64,000 nt of DNA from Sphingomonas sp. JC676 (GCF_014489075.1 NZ_JACTGR010000001.1:1302001-1366000); one strand, 5' to 3'. Positions 44,418 through 54,785 are shown, numbered from the stretch's first letter. The notes: generated by a model not told the origin, from the sequence alone. Numbers and translations are program-made.

Positions 44418-46270
44418 TATGCGATCTTGAAATAGGTGTTGTAGCGTTCGGTATCGACCGCGAAATACGGCACGAACACCAGGTCGCGCCCATCGACGCC
44501 GGCGCGATACGCCTGTTGCTGGCCGGGAACCGGTGCGAGCGCGCCGGGCAATGCGATCGGTTGGTTTTCGATGCCGTCCCAAGGATTGACGCCGACATAC
44601 ATTACCGCACCGCGCATTACCGCCGCGAGATCGGGATTCTGGTCGTCGATCGCGTGCGTCCGCAGCGTCTGCGGCAGGACGAGATCGACGGTATCGCCCG
44701 CCTTCCACGTCCGCGAGACCGTCGCCAGCGTGCCCGGCGTCACCGCCTGCGCCTTGCCGTTGACCGCGAGCGTCGCGCCCTTCGCCCAAGCCGGGACGCG
44801 CAACCTCATCGCGAACCTGCCATTGCCCGCCTTGCGCACCGTCAGGCGCGTCGAATCGGTCGCCGGATAGCTGGTCTCTTGTGCCACCTGGACCGCGCCC
44901 CCGGCGCGATCCCAGGTGACCTCGGACGTCGCGAACATGTTCACGACCAGCGCATTGTCATCGTGGAAATACAGTCCCTGCACATAATCGGCGACGCCCT
45001 GCACCAGCGTGCCCGAACAGCAGGGCCATTTCTTTTGATAATAGAGTTTGTCGGCGTTCGGGCCGTAGTTCGAATAATAGGGATAATCGCCGTCGCTGTC
45101 GGGCAGGCGCGTCGCCAGCATCGTATTGTAGAGCGTGCGCTCGAGCCCGTCGCCATATACCGGCTGGCCGGTGAACCGGATCAGATAGCGCGCCAGCTTC
45201 ATATCGGCGAAGGCGCCGCACGGCGTCTCGAAATGCGCCTTGGACGATTTGAGCGTCGCGGCGAGCTTGCCCTTGTGCAGCTCGACGAACTGCTCCTCCG
45301 GCCCCCAACCGCCCGAAGCGAAGCGCTGCGGTTCCATGAACGTCCAGGCATTCTCGAGCGCCTTGCGATACTTCGGATCGCCCAGGTGCAGATAGGCCTG
45401 CGCGCCCGAGCTCAGCGCGATCGTGTGGCTATAGGCATGCTTGGTCGGCAGCACGTCTTGGCCAGCCGCGAGCGGATCGAACCATTCCTTGTTGAGGAGA
45501 TAATGCACCGCCATGGCGCGATATTTCTCGTCGCCGGTGATGTCCGCGACGTGGAACAGATTCTCCGACAGGACATAGGTCTCGTCATAGGGCGGATCGA
45601 CCTTGCCGATCCGGTCGCGCGAGACCGGCGAGATATAGGGCATGCACTTGTCGATGATGATCGGTAGCAGCTCCTTGGCCCGCTGCACGCCGCTCAGCTG
45701 ATACGCGTCGACCAGGCCGACAACGTACTTGTCCATCACATAGGCCGCCCACTGCGCCTGCGCCTTGGGGCCGGCATAGGGGTTCTTGGCTCGGACCATC
45801 GCTTCGCCGAAGCCGTCGACCAGGGCCGCGACCTTGGCATGCGCGGCCTTGTCGTCGGTCGCGGCCGCGAGGCGCGCGAGGCCCGAGACATATTGGCCGA
45901 AGGCGAGACCCGGCACGAAGCCGTCGGCATCGTACCAGCCGCCCATGTCTGGTCCCGGCGCCGGCAGCCCGGCATTCTGGCGGAAGACCTTCAGCAGGCG
46001 ATCATTGTCGAGCGCCAGATAATGCGAATGGATGCGGTCGTAATGCTCCTTGATCCGTCCGGTACCGGTGAGCTTCACTGCGCCATAGGGAAATTCGTGC
46101 AGCGCTTCTGCGCCGCGCAGCGCAGCAGCCGCAGCACCGGCCCAAGCCGCCGAAGGCAGCGCCGCTGCGCCAACCGCGGTTGCCGCGCAGGCCGCGCAAT
46201 GGAAGAAATCCCGCCTCGAAACGCCCTCGCCCACATCCATCTCCTCGTTCGAACCTTGTCCGATTATCAC
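44417..46270 (-). CDS. GH127-type beta-L-arabinofuranosidase, Tat signal
   Basis: A 617-residue exported enzyme of the GH127 (DUF1680) group. A twin-arginine signal, VSRRDFFHCAACAATAVGAA, precedes an (alpha/alpha)6 barrel and C-terminal beta-sandwich domains (LRVPAWAKGATLAVNGKAQA). The motif KKWPCCSGTLVQG has the Cys pair, and VELHKGKLAATL and HFETPCGAFADM have further candidate residues; the known GH127 enzymes use a Glu plus a Cys nucleophile with zinc bound by three Cys. The start may instead be a codon near GAGGAGATGGATGTG, nearer the Tat motif. First gene of a minus-strand operon with the RuBisCO-like and kinase genes. Substrate (L-arabinofuranose or a relative) is inferred from the family. 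Confidence 0.82.
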   Translation of the reverse strand: MIIGQGSNEEMDVGEGVSRRDFFHCAACAATAVGAAALPSAAWAGAAAAALRGAEALHEFPYGAVKLTGTGRIKEHYDRIHSHYLALDNDRLLKVFRQNAGLPAPGPDMGGWYDADGFVPGLAFGQYVSGLARLAAATDDKAAHAKVAALVDGFGEAMVRAKNPYAGPKAQAQWAAYVMDKYVVGLVDAYQLSGVQRAKELLPIIIDKCMPYISPVSRDRIGKVDPPYDETYVLSENLFHVADITGDEKYRAMAVHYLLNKEWFDPLAAGQDVLPTKHAYSHTIALSSGAQAYLHLGDPKYRKALENAWTFMEPQRFASGGWGPEEQFVELHKGKLAATLKSSKAHFETPCGAFADMKLARYLIRFTGQPVYGDGLERTLYNTMLATRLPDSDGDYPYYSNYGPNADKLYYQKKWPCCSGTLVQGVADYVQGLYFHDDNALVVNMFATSEVTWDRAGGAVQVAQETSYPATDSTRLTVRKAGNGRFAMRLRVPAWAKGATLAVNGKAQAVTPGTLATVSRTWKAGDTVDLVLPQTLRTHAIDDQNPDLAAVMRGAVMYVGVNPWDGIENQPIALPGALAPVPGQQQAYRAGVDGRDLVFVPYFAVDTERYNTYFKIA

Positions 46271-46302
46271 TGGCGTTTAGCCCGCCAGACCGGATATACC
46301 CC

Positions 46303-46323
46303 TATTCATATCATAATATAAAT
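46303..46323. promoter_or_regulatory. AT-rich operator-like motif in a divergent promoter
   Basis: A 21-base stretch containing TATTCATATCATAATATAAA, between GH127 (minus) and GH42 (plus), which are only about 50-65 bases apart. One site could control both directions. It shares TATTCATAT with the motif at 35324-35343. Confidence 0.5.
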
Positions 46324-46336
46324 GGCAAGGGGTGGT

Positions 46337-48427
46337 ATGATCTGTAGGCCAGTAGCGATAGCACTTACCCTGCTATTGAGCAACGTAGCCGCGCATGCGG
46401 CACCTTCGCATACCGTCGACTTCCCCTCCCGCGCGACTGCATTCGCCGATCGCGCGGCGATTGCGGTGGGTATCTCCTGGTATCCCGAGCAATGGCCGGA
46501 GAGCCGCTGGGAGGCCGATCTCGCGCTCATGAAGGCGACCGGGTTCAACACCATCCGGATGGGCGAGTTCGCCTGGAGCCGGATGGAGCCCGAAGAGGGC
46601 AAGTTCGACTTCGCCTGGCTCGATCGTGCGATCGGCGCCGCGCAGCGCCACGGCTTCATGGTCGTGCTCGGCACGCCTACCGCGTCGCCGCCGGCCTGGC
46701 TCACCCAGAAATATCCCGACGTGCTGCGCGTCGACGAGAGCGGCACGCGCGCCGGACATGGCGCGCGGCGGCACTTCTCGTTCGCCAGCCAGCGCTATCG
46801 CGATTTCTCGCGCCGCATCGCCACCGAGATGGCGAAGCGCTACGGCAAGAACCCGGCGGTGGTCGGCTGGCAGATCGACAACGAGGTCGGCCCGCCCTCA
46901 TTCGACGACGAGTCCGTCGCCGCCTGGCATGCCTTCCTCAAAGCGCGCTACGGCACGATCGACGAACTCAACCGCCGCTGGGCGACGCAATATTGGAGCC
47001 AGTTCTACAACAGCTTCGATCAGGTGCCGCTCCACGCGACCGGCCAGCAAAACCCCGGCCTGCTGCTCGACTTCAAGCATTTCACCACCGCGACCTGGAC
47101 CGACTATATCCAGAACCAGGTCCGCGCGATCCGGCCGCTGGTCGATCCCCACGCGTTCATCACTACCAACACGATGTTCTGGAACGCGGGCTTCGACCAT
47201 TTCGTCATGCACCGCGATCTCGATATCGCCGCATGGGACAATTACATCCCGGACGGCCGCCCGAACTGGGTGGCGAACGGCGCCAATCACGATCTCGTTC
47301 GCGGCTACAAGCAGCGCAATTTCTGGCTGATGGAGACGCAGCCCGGCCGGGTCGACTGGGTGCCGGTCAACCGCGCGCTCGATCCCGGCCAGGTGCGCGA
47401 GCTCGCCTGGCAATCGGTGGCGCACGGCGCGGACGCGGTGCTCTACTGGCAGTGGCGCCCCTCGCCGAACGGCCAGGAGACCTATCACGGATCGGTCCTG
47501 GGTCAGGACGGCCAACCCAATCCGATCCAGCCCGAGATCGCCCATGTCGCCAGCGACCTGATCAAGGCCACGCCCCTCCTCGCCGATACCCAGCCGGTGG
47601 CGAAGGTGGCGATGCTCTTCTCCTATGACAGCCGCTGGGCGATCGACCTGCAACGCCACCACAAGGATTTCGACCCGGTCAAGGCGTTCACCGATTTCTA
47701 TCGGCCGCTCCGAGTGCAGTCGCAGGGCGTGCACATCCTTCCCGCCGAAGCCGATCTGGCGCGCTACCCGCTGGTCGTGGCGCCCAATCTCAACGTGCTG
47801 ACCGAGACGCAGGCAAAGGCGCTCGAAGCCTATGTCCGCCGCGGCGGACACCTCGTGCTCGGCCCACGCTCGGGGATGAAGGACGATGCCAACGCGCTCT
47901 GGCCCGAGCGCCAGCCCGGGCCGCTAGCCGCGCTGCTCGGCGCGAGGGTCGCGCAATATTATGCGCTCGATCAGGGCGTCAGCATCACCGGTTCGGTGAC
48001 GGGCAAAGCTGCGATCTGGGCCGAAGAGCTCGAACCCACTGCGCGCGACGTCCGCACCCTCGCCACCTATGCCGATGCCGGGGGATGGCTCAACGGCAAG
48101 CCGGCGATCGTGACGCGCAATGTCGGCAAGGGCAGCATCACCTATGTCGGCGCATGGCTCGATCCGGAGACGATGGCCAAGCTCGCCGCATCTTTGCTCG
48201 CCGACGCCAAGGTGACGCCGCTGGTCGCCGGCGCCCACGCCGATTTCGAGATCGCCGAGCGCGCCGGTGCCGGCAAGCGCATCCTGATCGCCATCAATCA
48301 TGGCAGTGTCGCGCATGCTCTGGCACTACCGGCCGGCGCCAAGCCGGCCGGGGGCGATTGGGCCGATGGCCAGGTGCCGGCGCACGGCATCGCCCTGTTC
48401 CAACTCGCCCCGGAGGCTCGCCAATGA
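46337..48427 (+). CDS. GH42 beta-galactosidase, second copy
   Basis: A 696-residue exported beta-galactosidase, paralogous to the copy at 30715. Signal peptide: MICRPVAIALTLLLSNVAAH. The start at 46337 is preferred because AAGGGG (46327-46332) is four bases before it; ATG at 46322 is the alternative. GH42 motifs: ISWYPEQWPESRWEADLALM, WQIDNEVGPPSFDDES (acid/base Glu about residue 182) and FWLMETQPGRVDW (nucleophile Glu about residue 332), then YVRRGGHLVLGPRSGMKDD. It overlaps the esterase gene by four bases (ATGA). Different fine specificity from the first copy is likely but cannot be read from sequence. Confidence 0.92.
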   Translation: MICRPVAIALTLLLSNVAAHAAPSHTVDFPSRATAFADRAAIAVGISWYPEQWPESRWEADLALMKATGFNTIRMGEFAWSRMEPEEGKFDFAWLDRAIGAAQRHGFMVVLGTPTASPPAWLTQKYPDVLRVDESGTRAGHGARRHFSFASQRYRDFSRRIATEMAKRYGKNPAVVGWQIDNEVGPPSFDDESVAAWHAFLKARYGTIDELNRRWATQYWSQFYNSFDQVPLHATGQQNPGLLLDFKHFTTATWTDYIQNQVRAIRPLVDPHAFITTNTMFWNAGFDHFVMHRDLDIAAWDNYIPDGRPNWVANGANHDLVRGYKQRNFWLMETQPGRVDWVPVNRALDPGQVRELAWQSVAHGADAVLYWQWRPSPNGQETYHGSVLGQDGQPNPIQPEIAHVASDLIKATPLLADTQPVAKVAMLFSYDSRWAIDLQRHHKDFDPVKAFTDFYRPLRVQSQGVHILPAEADLARYPLVVAPNLNVLTETQAKALEAYVRRGGHLVLGPRSGMKDDANALWPERQPGPLAALLGARVAQYYALDQGVSITGSVTGKAAIWAEELEPTARDVRTLATYADAGGWLNGKPAIVTRNVGKGSITYVGAWLDPETMAKLAASLLADAKVTPLVAGAHADFEIAERAGAGKRILIAINHGSVAHALALPAGAKPAGGDWADGQVPAHGIALFQLAPEARQ

Positions 48428-49638
48428 AGACCACTCTCCTGGCCCCTACCCTGTTCGGCTTGTTTGCGCTCACGGCGGCGCACGCGGTCGTACCCGATCG
48501 CTGGGTGCCCGCCTGGGCTTCCCCGCCGATCGGCTATGAGCCCGATACGCGCGACGGCAAGGGATTCGGCCGCCCGTTCAAGGACGAGACCGTGCGCCAG
48601 GAAATCCGCGTCGGCGTGACCGGCAGGAGCGTGCGGGTGCGCTTCACCAACGAGCTTTCGGACGCGCCGCTGCGCATCGGCGCGGCCTCGATCCTGCGCC
48701 TCGACGCGGACGGCAAGCCTGTTCCCGGCAGCCTGCGTTCGCTGCAGTTCGGGCAGGCCCGTGGCGTCACGGTGCCAGCCCGCGCGCCGATGCTATCCGA
48801 TCCGATCGCCTATCCGGTCCAGGCCGGCGAGCGCGTCGCCGTCTCGATCCATTATCCCGACGAGACCGCCGCCCCCGCGCATGCCCAGATGGTCGATGTC
48901 GCAGCCGGCGATGTCACGGCGATGCTCAACCTGCCCGCGCCGCGCCATGCTCGTGCCTCGGGCGTGGTCAGCGCACTGGAGGTCGGCGGCACGACCGCTA
49001 CGCGCGTGCTGGTGACCTTCGGCGATTCGATAACCGAAGGCGCCGGCGCCTCGCCCGGCAAGGCGATGAGCTGGCCCGATCAGCTCGGTCGGATGCTCGC
49101 CGCCAATGCGCGCGGACGCTGCTGGGCGATCGCCAATGCCGGCATCAGCGGCAACCGCCTGCTCAGCAGCGGGCGCGGGCCGAACGCCCTGTCGCGGCTG
49201 GATCGCGATGCATTGTCCGTGCCCGGTGCAACGCACATCGTCGTGCTCGAAGGCATCAACGATATCGGCAAGGTCAAGGACCCCGCCAAGGACTGGCAGC
49301 CCACCGCGCCGCAGCTGATCGCGGCGTATGAGCAGATCCTCGCCCGGGCGAAGGCGCGCGGGCTCAAGGTCATCTTTGGCACGGTGCTGCCCTATGAGGG
49401 CGCCGCCTATGCCTCTCCAGAAGGCGAGCAGCGCCGCGAGGCGGTCAACCGCTGGATCCGCGCCAACACGCGGCGCTTCGACGGCGTGATCGATTTCGAT
49501 CTCGCGATGCAGGAGCCAGGCAAGCCGACGGTGATGCGCCTTCCCGAGCAGATCGGCGACCATCTCCACCCGAACGATGCCGGCTATACGCGTATGGCCA
49601 AGACGGCGCTGCCGGTGATCCTCGCCCAGGGTTGCTGA
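48424..49638 (+). CDS. Exported SGNH/GDSL-type esterase
   Basis: A 404-residue secreted hydrolase. Signal peptide: LLAPTLFGLFALTAAHA. The SGNH blocks are VLVTFGDSITEGAGAS (nucleophile Ser), NAGISGNRLL, VVLEGINDIGKV (Asn-Asp block) and IGDHLHPNDAGY (catalytic Asp-His). An N-terminal all-beta region of about 190 residues precedes the catalytic domain. Esterases of this type remove acetyl or other acyl groups. Co-translated with a beta-galactosidase, it probably deacylates plant glycans before the glycosidases act; the acyl group is not known. Confidence 0.88.
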   Translation: MKTTLLAPTLFGLFALTAAHAVVPDRWVPAWASPPIGYEPDTRDGKGFGRPFKDETVRQEIRVGVTGRSVRVRFTNELSDAPLRIGAASILRLDADGKPVPGSLRSLQFGQARGVTVPARAPMLSDPIAYPVQAGERVAVSIHYPDETAAPAHAQMVDVAAGDVTAMLNLPAPRHARASGVVSALEVGGTTATRVLVTFGDSITEGAGASPGKAMSWPDQLGRMLAANARGRCWAIANAGISGNRLLSSGRGPNALSRLDRDALSVPGATHIVVLEGINDIGKVKDPAKDWQPTAPQLIAAYEQILARAKARGLKVIFGTVLPYEGAAYASPEGEQRREAVNRWIRANTRRFDGVIDFDLAMQEPGKPTVMRLPEQIGDHLHPNDAGYTRMAKTALPVILAQGC

Positions 49639-49656
49639 TCGTGGAGCGGTCGCGGG

Positions 49657-52485
49657 TTACGCCGCGGCCGCCTCGAACACGTAGCGCCCGGAACCGACGA
49701 TGAGCGTTGCGGTGCCGGCCATGTCCAGTGCCTTCACGACGCCCGCGGCGCTCCTGGCCGGGGCGCCGCTCTCGCGGATGCGGCCGAGCGGCACGGGAAG
49801 CCGGATCACCGCCTGCGCGCCCGGCGGAACCTCGATCTCGAACCGGATCGCCATACCCTGCCGCCGCCATGCGCTGCGGATCGGCCCGAGCACCGAATCA
49901 TAGCTCGCCCCGGCGGATTCGAGTCCCGGTACGGTTTGCGGCGCGATCGTGATCGCCGGCGCCGCGCGATTCCAGAAATCCACCTTGATCCCGGCCAGCC
50001 CGATGTAGAGCCACGCCAGCGCGTGCCCCAGCATGAAGTGGTTCTGCGAGCCGCCGAGCTTTGGGTCCCAATTCTCGGTAAGGGCAGTCGCGCCGGCCAT
50101 GACCTGCGCGCCGTAGCTCGGCGCATCGGTGCGCGAGAGCATCCCGTGCAGCACTTCGGGCGCGCCATGCTCGGCCAACGCACGCACGACATAGTGAAAG
50201 CCGATATCGCCGGCGGAGACGTGATCGCCTCGCGATCGAATATCCGCGACGAGGCTGGCGAGAACCCGCTTCTCCTGCCCCGCCGGAACCATGCCCAGCG
50301 CAAGCGGCATCGCGTTCGCGGTCTGGCTTCCTGTGTCGTAGCTGCCCTTGTCGGCATGGAAATAGGCCGCGTTGAACGCAGCCTTGACGTTCGCCGCCCG
50401 CCGCTGGAAGTCGGCGACTTCCGCCGCGGGTCGCCCGAGCAGCCGCGCGATCTCCACCAGGCAGGTCAGCATCTGATAATAAGTGGCGGTCGCCGTCACC
50501 CCCATCGTCGTCAGCTGCGTGCGCTTGCCTTCCGCGCGCGGCCCGAGATCGAGCCAGTCGCCCAGGCCATAGACCACCAGCCCGTCCCCGGTGCGCTTTC
50601 CCTCGATATGATCGGCATAGCGCCGCATCGCGGGATAGCCGCTCTCCAGCACGCTCGGATCGCCGTACATCCTGTACGTCTTCCACGCCGCGATCACCAC
50701 CGCGCCGCCCCATTCGGGCGAATCGCGATACATCTCGTCGACGCCCAGGAACTGGACGAACTCCGGCGCGATCTCGGGAATCTGGCCGCTCGGCAATTGC
50801 GCGTCGACGATATCGGCGATCGTCTTCTCGTAGAGCGTCACGCCGTCCTCGATATAGAGGACGGTCTCGGCGTTGAGCTGGTCCTGCTCGAGCCAGCCGA
50901 GCTTCTCGCGGTGCGGGCAATCCGTGAACACGCTCGCGCTGTTGCTGAGCACCGCCTGCTTGATCAGGTCGTGCACCTGGACGAGCAGTTCCTGGCTGGA
51001 TTCGAAGCGCCCGCTTTGGCGCAGATCGGTGTGGACGAACTCGCTCGCGAGGCTGACGACGGCCACGTCGTTCGGCCCGGCGCGCTCGGCTGGCACTGCG
51101 CCCTCGACCTGCAGATAGCGTGACCCGCAATACATGAAGCGCGGTCGCCAGACCTCCTCGCCGCGCCCGGCCAGCGTATAGGCGTAATAGACCGGCAGGC
51201 CCGGCCGTGCGCCGATGCTGCGCGGCGCGATCAAGCCATCGCTGCCGAGCACTTCGGACGGGCTCAGGCGAATCGTCGCGCCGGCAGGCCCGCGCACTTT
51301 CAAGGCCAGCCTGCTCGCGGCATTCTTGCCAAAATCATAGACGAACACGCCCGGCTTCGGCTCGGTGATCCGGACGGTCGGATAAATCGTGTCGACCGTC
51401 ATCGGCGGGATGCCCTGCGCCTTGAGCCTGCCCGGCGGCCCATCGACCAGCAGCACGGGCGACCAGCCCTCCGTCGCCGCCTCGGCGCGATTCCAGTTCG
51501 CGATTTCGCGCTGCGCGTCATGATCCTCGCCGCCATAGATCGACGAGAAGGTGATCGGGCCGGGTCGCGTGACCCAGGATTCGTCGCTGACGATCAGCTC
51601 CCGCGTGCCGTCCGTATAGGTGATCGCAAGCTGCGCGATCAGCTTGGGTTGTCCGAAGGTGCCGACGAACTTCTTGTAGCGATCCTTGACGCCTTCGACA
51701 TTGTACATGCCGTTGCCCAGCATCACGCCAATCGCGTTGGCGCCCGGCTGCAGCAGGTCGGCCACGTCATAGCTGTTGTAGAGCACAGTCTTGCGATAGT
51801 CGGTCCAGCCCGGATTGAGCATCGACTGGGTCGTCTCGTGGCCGTTGATGCTCGCCACATAATGACCGAGCCCGCTGATCGACAGGATCGCATGACGCAC
51901 CGGCTTGCGGACCGCAAATCCTCGCCGGAACAACGGCATCGGCTTGGCCCCCTCGACCGCCGCGCCCTTGCGCGATTCGGCGATGCGGATCGGCCAGCCC
52001 GGCTCGGCCGCGATCCATTTCGCCTTCCATCCGCCATCACCGATCACGCCGGTGAAGAACCGCTCCGGTGCGCTCCATTGCGAGGCCCTTCCCCGCTCGT
52101 CCCACAGCATCAGCGACCACCAATAGGGCCTTTGAGAACCGAGCCGCAGGTCCCGACCGAGCCGCGCGCCGAACTTCGCGCTCTTGATCTTGCCGCTGTC
52201 CCATATGTCGCCGCGGCCGGCGGTGACGTCCGCCTCGGTGCTGGCGACTACGATACGCCACGCCGTCTGACGCAACCCGCGCGCGGCGGGATCGACCGCC
52301 TCGGCGGTCCAGCCGAAGCGGGGCCGGAGCATGTCGATCCCCTCGGGCTGCGCACGCCATTCGACGCGCGGCCGCGCGGGACGAAGGCTCACGCTACCGG
52401 GCGCGGCAAGCGCAGCCTTAGGCACGAGCGATGTAGCGAGCGTCGCAGCCATCAGGCCGCGACGGGTCAGACGGGGCGCGGTCAC
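49657..52485 (-). CDS. GH78 alpha-L-rhamnosidase, second copy (Tat-like signal)
   Basis: A 942-residue exported rhamnosidase. GTG at 52485 (four-base overlap with the upstream stop) gives the signal LTRRGLMAATLATSLVPKAA. GH78 domain order is visible: RPRFGWTAEAVDPAARGLRQ, GVFVYDFGKNAASRLALKV, then the helical barrel with SASVFTDCPHREKLGWLEQD (general-acid region) and ALTENWDPKLGGSQNHFMLG (general base Glu in TENW, in place of the usual TxWE). The C-terminal sandwich ends ATLIVGSGRYVFEA. It differs strongly from the GH78 at 36652, so the two probably act on different rhamnosyl linkages. Last gene of the minus-strand run that starts at 61336. Confidence 0.92.
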   Translation of the reverse strand: MTAPRLTRRGLMAATLATSLVPKAALAAPGSVSLRPARPRVEWRAQPEGIDMLRPRFGWTAEAVDPAARGLRQTAWRIVVASTEADVTAGRGDIWDSGKIKSAKFGARLGRDLRLGSQRPYWWSLMLWDERGRASQWSAPERFFTGVIGDGGWKAKWIAAEPGWPIRIAESRKGAAVEGAKPMPLFRRGFAVRKPVRHAILSISGLGHYVASINGHETTQSMLNPGWTDYRKTVLYNSYDVADLLQPGANAIGVMLGNGMYNVEGVKDRYKKFVGTFGQPKLIAQLAITYTDGTRELIVSDESWVTRPGPITFSSIYGGEDHDAQREIANWNRAEAATEGWSPVLLVDGPPGRLKAQGIPPMTVDTIYPTVRITEPKPGVFVYDFGKNAASRLALKVRGPAGATIRLSPSEVLGSDGLIAPRSIGARPGLPVYYAYTLAGRGEEVWRPRFMYCGSRYLQVEGAVPAERAGPNDVAVVSLASEFVHTDLRQSGRFESSQELLVQVHDLIKQAVLSNSASVFTDCPHREKLGWLEQDQLNAETVLYIEDGVTLYEKTIADIVDAQLPSGQIPEIAPEFVQFLGVDEMYRDSPEWGGAVVIAAWKTYRMYGDPSVLESGYPAMRRYADHIEGKRTGDGLVVYGLGDWLDLGPRAEGKRTQLTTMGVTATATYYQMLTCLVEIARLLGRPAAEVADFQRRAANVKAAFNAAYFHADKGSYDTGSQTANAMPLALGMVPAGQEKRVLASLVADIRSRGDHVSAGDIGFHYVVRALAEHGAPEVLHGMLSRTDAPSYGAQVMAGATALTENWDPKLGGSQNHFMLGHALAWLYIGLAGIKVDFWNRAAPAITIAPQTVPGLESAGASYDSVLGPIRSAWRRQGMAIRFEIEVPPGAQAVIRLPVPLGRIRESGAPARSAAGVVKALDMAGTATLIVGSGRYVFEAAAA

Positions 52486-54725
52486 CGCTCGACGCGGATC
52501 AAATAGGACGTCGTGACCGGCGTGCCGACCGCGATCTCCCAGCCCGGCTCGATCATCCGGCCCTTGATCTCGGGACCCACCGGCCGCGCCGCGCCGTCCA
52601 GCGGTGTCGCGAACACGCCGATCGCGCCTTCCAGATCCTTGAACTGGATCCAGCCCGTGATCGGTTCGATCACTGTCGGCGCGGTGCCCCAATTGGTCAG
52701 CATCGCGCGCCGCTCATCCCATTTCTGGCCGGTGTTCTCGACCTTGCCGGTGGTGGTCAGCAGCATGCGGTTCGACAGGTTGAGCGGCTTGCCGTCGAGC
52801 GATGACAAAGTGATCGTCGCGAACTGGTTCTTGATGTCCGCGGACAGGTTGCGCGTCTGCACTTGCGCATTGGCGGCGATGAACCCGACCAGCGCCTGGC
52901 TGCGCGGCGTGTCGATCGACACCAGCCCGTTCTTGCCGCCGTCCGTGCGCCAGCTCAGTTCGCCGGTATCCGACACGATCGGGTTCGCCTCCGGCAACGG
53001 CGCAGGCAGCGTCGGCTTGCAGTCCAGGCAGGTGACCCGCGAGCCGTGGACCAGCGGGATCTTGATGTCGAAACCGGGGGTGTAATAGGGCATGTCCGCC
53101 CGCGGCAGCCGCGACGCCTCGCTGATCTGATCGGTCGAATAGGACCGCGTCAGCACCTTCTTCGCCGCCGACACGTCGCCGCGCAGGAAGAGCATCGCCC
53201 CGGCCGGCATCTGCGCCATCTTCACCGGGTCGAGCGTCATGTCGAAATGATCGCCGATCATCGGCGTCCATTTGCCGGTGATCTTGGTCTCGAAGGTGTA
53301 GAAGAAGATGCCGTCCCAGTCCTGGAATGCCGCATAGGACGCCAGGATTGGGATCATCTCCGAACCATAGTCACTGGGGTACGGATGGTTGACCTCACTC
53401 ACCGTGTACGGCTTGCCGACCGTGGCCGAGCGCGCCAGCTTCTGGATGATCGACAGTTCAGGCGAATTGACCATCGGCTCGTTGCGCCGGCCATAGATCG
53501 CCGGGTGCTGCCAATAGACATGCGCGTCCATGATGTCGGACTTGTTTGCCGTCCGCATCAGTGGCTGGTTGGCGATGAAATAGGTATGGTCCGCCATCGG
53601 GATGATCGGCGATTTCACGCCGACCTCGTCCTTCAGGAAACGCTTCATCTCGGCATGGAAGTCGATCTCGACCTGGGTCAGGAACGCCAGCTCGGCATCG
53701 AGCCGCAACCGCGGTGCTTCCGGATGGTCGCCGCGCCGCATGAAGGGCACCTTCTCGCTGGCGCCGATGCCGGCCATGCCGCGCAGGCTGGCGATCTCCT
53801 TGGCGCTGCGGTTCTTCGCTAGCCAGTCATTGTACATGCCGACCAGCAGCGCCTGGTAATGCGGCGTCATGTCGAGTTGGAGGTTTTTGCCGTCCTTGGT
53901 GCGCTCGCCGCGCAGCCAGTTGCGCATCCAGAATTCGAGCAGCGAATTCTCGTTGACCACCTCGACGATCGCAACCGCCGGATCGTCCGCATAGCGCAGC
54001 TTGGTGTACGGGTTGAGATGCCCCAGCAGCTGCTTGGCATAGTCCTTCTGCAGCGCGATCAGCTCGGGCCCGAAATAGGTGAACGCCTTGGCTGGCCCCA
54101 GCAGCTCCGCATCGGGCACGCCGTCGCCGACAGTGAAGCGGCGCCCTACATTCAGGTTGAAGTCGACATAGATGCCGTTCTTCTTGAGCTCGGCGATCCA
54201 GTAATCGAGATTGTCGAGCCGCTCGGCGTTGAAATGCTGGCTGTCCTTCAGGTCGCCGCGGATCAGGCCACGCGGTCCATGCGTGAACGGCCCGGCGCCG
54301 GGCGCGCGGTCGCCGCCCTCGTTGCGCACTTGGCTCTCAGTATCAGGCCGGTCGAGGAAGTGCAGGCGGACACAATTGACGCCCAGCCGCGCGAGCTCCG
54401 CGGCGTAGATCTCGGCGTCATGGTGCGAGGGAATCTCCTCCGATCCCACCACCCATCCGGTCATGTTGACGCCCCAGCATTTGAAACGCTGGCCGTCGCC
54501 GCGATAAAGATGCCCGTCGCGCGCCTGGATGAAGCCGTATTTCCCCGCCGGGCCATCCAGCAGGAAGCGCGCATCCACCGCGGAATCGACGCGCTGCTCG
54601 TGGTTCACGGGATACGGCTGGAGCGGAATGTCCTGCGCGCACGCCGGCGCCGTCATGGCGATCATCGCCCCCATGCCGAGCAGACCGCGCCCGATTTCCC
54701 TGCGCTTACTGAATTTGATCATCAT
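52482..54725 (-). CDS. Clan GH-A glycoside hydrolase of unassigned family, paralog 1
   Basis: A 747-residue exported protein. Signal region: MMIKFSKRREIGRGLLGMGA, then MIAMTAPACAQ. Two candidate catalytic glutamates sit in the clan GH-A arrangement: AIVEVVNENSLLEFW (Asn-Glu acid/base) and PYTVSEVNHPYPSDYGSE (nucleophile after Ser). The barrel spans about residues 60-500; the rest is predicted beta. A cysteine pair (VTCLDCKP) lies in the C-terminal part. I do not recognise a numbered family. The twin at 57425 is near-identical over long stretches, and an orphan glycosidase lies between the two. The start at 54725 follows GGGGAGGG closely. Confidence 0.75.
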   Translation of the reverse strand: MMIKFSKRREIGRGLLGMGAMIAMTAPACAQDIPLQPYPVNHEQRVDSAVDARFLLDGPAGKYGFIQARDGHLYRGDGQRFKCWGVNMTGWVVGSEEIPSHHDAEIYAAELARLGVNCVRLHFLDRPDTESQVRNEGGDRAPGAGPFTHGPRGLIRGDLKDSQHFNAERLDNLDYWIAELKKNGIYVDFNLNVGRRFTVGDGVPDAELLGPAKAFTYFGPELIALQKDYAKQLLGHLNPYTKLRYADDPAVAIVEVVNENSLLEFWMRNWLRGERTKDGKNLQLDMTPHYQALLVGMYNDWLAKNRSAKEIASLRGMAGIGASEKVPFMRRGDHPEAPRLRLDAELAFLTQVEIDFHAEMKRFLKDEVGVKSPIIPMADHTYFIANQPLMRTANKSDIMDAHVYWQHPAIYGRRNEPMVNSPELSIIQKLARSATVGKPYTVSEVNHPYPSDYGSEMIPILASYAAFQDWDGIFFYTFETKITGKWTPMIGDHFDMTLDPVKMAQMPAGAMLFLRGDVSAAKKVLTRSYSTDQISEASRLPRADMPYYTPGFDIKIPLVHGSRVTCLDCKPTLPAPLPEANPIVSDTGELSWRTDGGKNGLVSIDTPRSQALVGFIAANAQVQTRNLSADIKNQFATITLSSLDGKPLNLSNRMLLTTTGKVENTGQKWDERRAMLTNWGTAPTVIEPITGWIQFKDLEGAIGVFATPLDGAARPVGPEIKGRMIEPGWEIAVGTPVTTSYLIRVER

Positions 54726-54785
54726 GCCCTCCCCTGAGCGCGGCTGCATCTCGAGCCGCTAGTGAATGTCGTGTCGCTTGCGGGG

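Noticed and set aside
30715..48427. The two GH42 genes as boundaries of a recent large duplication
   Set aside because: They share domain order but differ throughout, and the genes around them are not duplicated.
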